A stretch of DNA of 32,040 nucleotides, taken from contig JAJYLH010000061.1 in assembly GCA_021787845.1 (NCBI GenBank), forward strand, positions 1 to 32,040. The letters are read 5' to 3'. The stretch's first letter is position 1, and each line of letters begins with the position of its first letter. Below are positions 31,572-32,040 of this stretch, in pieces. The notes under the pieces are model-generated. The model was not told where the DNA came from. It saw nothing but the letters and a program-made list of their open reading frames with translations, and ran no database searches. The stretch is from Myxococcales bacterium (GTDB taxonomy: Bacteria > Myxococcota > Myxococcia > Myxococcales > JAJYLH01). Position numbers and translations under genes: made by a program.

Positions 31572-31592
31572 GGTTCGGTCAATGCGTTCCGG
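31572..31592 (+). repeat. 21-bp direct repeat, copy 2
   Basis: Identical to 31400-31420 and spaced 172 bases from it. It ends 17 bases before the left arm of the large inverted repeat. Confidence 0.85.
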
Positions 31593-31609
31593 AATCTGTC
31601 TTGGAAAGG

Positions 31610-31833
31610 GGCTCTCCGACAGAATCTATGCGTGTTGCGGACGAGACGAGGAAGCCGGACACGTGAGTGTCCGGGTGCAGGCACGGCGTTCACCGATCGC
31701 CAGAACTGCACCTCGATATCTTCCGTCAGGCGGCAAGACGGTTAGAGAGCGGTGAACGGCACTGCCCAACCCGACACTCACGTGTCCGGCTCCAAGAGCG
31801 GCGCTTTCCACGCACAGATTCTGTTGGGGAGCC
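31610..31833. repeat. Large imperfect inverted repeat (~85-bp arms)
   Basis: Arms 31610-31695 and 31750-31833 are reverse complements in three blocks. GGCTCTCCGACAGAATCT and following bases (31610-31634) match the opposite arm in 22 of 25 positions. AGCCGGACACGTGAGTGTC (31653-31671) matches perfectly, and CGTTCACCG closes the inner end. About 18 bases between the first two blocks do not match. The 54-base centre has a small hairpin of its own. It may be a miniature transposable element or a structured RNA. Confidence 0.8.
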
Positions 31834-31913
31834 TGGAAAGGAGTGACGCTCGGGTCCGGATTCCTCTCGGCAGGCCGCGCCCTACCGCGTCAGCGACCGT
31901 GCGCGCAAGCCGC

Positions 31914-32040
31914 TGTAGACTCTCAAAACCTTTCCCCCCCTGAGCCGGGGATTTCTCAAAACTTTCCCCCCCGGACTTCCAAAACTTTCCCCCCTTGCGT
32001 GACGCCGGGAAGCTGGTCCACGGGAGCGGTCATGGAGACC
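31914..32040 (+). mobile_element. Probable left end of an IS21-family insertion sequence (cut by the window)
   Basis: Starting with TGTAGACTCTCAAAACC, three direct repeats of the type TCTCAAAACTTTCCCCCC occur at 31921, 31954 and 31977 (the last begins TTCC). Multiple transposase-binding repeats of about 20 bp behind a terminal TG are typical of IS21 ends. An ATG at 32032, preceded by GGGAG, opens a frame (MET...) that would be the start of istA. Only three codons are visible, so no protein evidence exists. Confidence 0.5.

Larger units (their letters stand above)
31112..31609. other. Region without a convincing gene
   Basis: Open frames exist on both strands, but they lack ribosome binding sites and recognisable motifs and look like chance frames in high-GC DNA. 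The stretch contains two copies of a 21-bp repeat and leads into a large inverted repeat and an IS end, so it is probably a mobile-element graveyard. Confidence 0.4.

Noticed and set aside
30191-31711. 506-codon minus-strand frame over the last gene and the repeat region
   Set aside because: The N-terminal part crosses repeats and the remainder is Arg-rich and antisense to a gene with a signal peptide. No family likeness was seen.

Overview
The window is high-GC bacterial DNA whose chromosomal part looks like a member of the Myxococcota. The clues are a lipoprotein-like gene with an Asp-Gly-Gly linker and a secreted partner with a Pro/Val/Thr-rich linker, a sigma-54 activator, an arginine-succinyltransferase pathway, and an integrase that carries its attachment site inside its own coding sequence, as in myxophage Mx8. 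This lineage call is inference from content; no rRNA gene is present.

There are three regions. (1) Positions 1 to about 15937 are the right part of an integrated mobile element. It ends at a tyrosine integrase whose 3' end runs antisense into a tRNA-Val(GAC) gene, the probable attachment site. The left end is outside the window. The element carries a frameshifted DNA methyltransferase, a sigma-54 activator, a lower-GC cargo on the minus strand, and a long plus-strand operon. The cargo is a NACHT-type STAND NTPase, a coupled unknown protein and a small stand-alone copy of the NTPase's N-terminal domain. The operon encodes a winged-helix protein, a coiled-coil membrane protein, two related vWA-like lipoproteins, a small membrane protein, a HerA/TraG-like ATPase, a membrane-anchored zinc ribbon, a replication-relaxation-like protein, an HTH/excisionase-like protein and the integrase. 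(2) About 15.9-31.1 kb is ordinary chromosome: thrS, a phosphoesterase/nucleotidyltransferase pair, a ferredoxin-FAD oxidoreductase, a DUF2795 protein, astA-astD of arginine catabolism, a TPR glycosyltransferase, a DUF47/PhoU-like protein, an acyl-CoA dehydrogenase and two coupled envelope genes. Four intergenic copies of a CCGATCGG-based palindrome are scattered through it. (3) From 31.1 kb to the end no convincing gene is visible. The stretch holds direct repeats, a roughly 220-bp imperfect inverted repeat and what looks like the left end of an IS21-family insertion sequence.

The most interesting unit is the minus-strand cargo at 2.67-6.82 kb. The first ~70 residues of the 866-residue NACHT protein are repeated as an independent 82-residue gene upstream, and 100 bp of DNA is identical between the two copies. 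A consensus-like promoter overlapping a palindrome, a Shine-Dalgarno-sequestering hairpin and an internal terminator suggest that the cargo is tightly controlled. It is best read as a candidate anti-phage or abortive-infection module. The second candidate for an undescribed system is the tightly overlapping operon at 7.2-14.1 kb, which combines vWA-like lipoproteins with a DNA-translocase-type ATPase.
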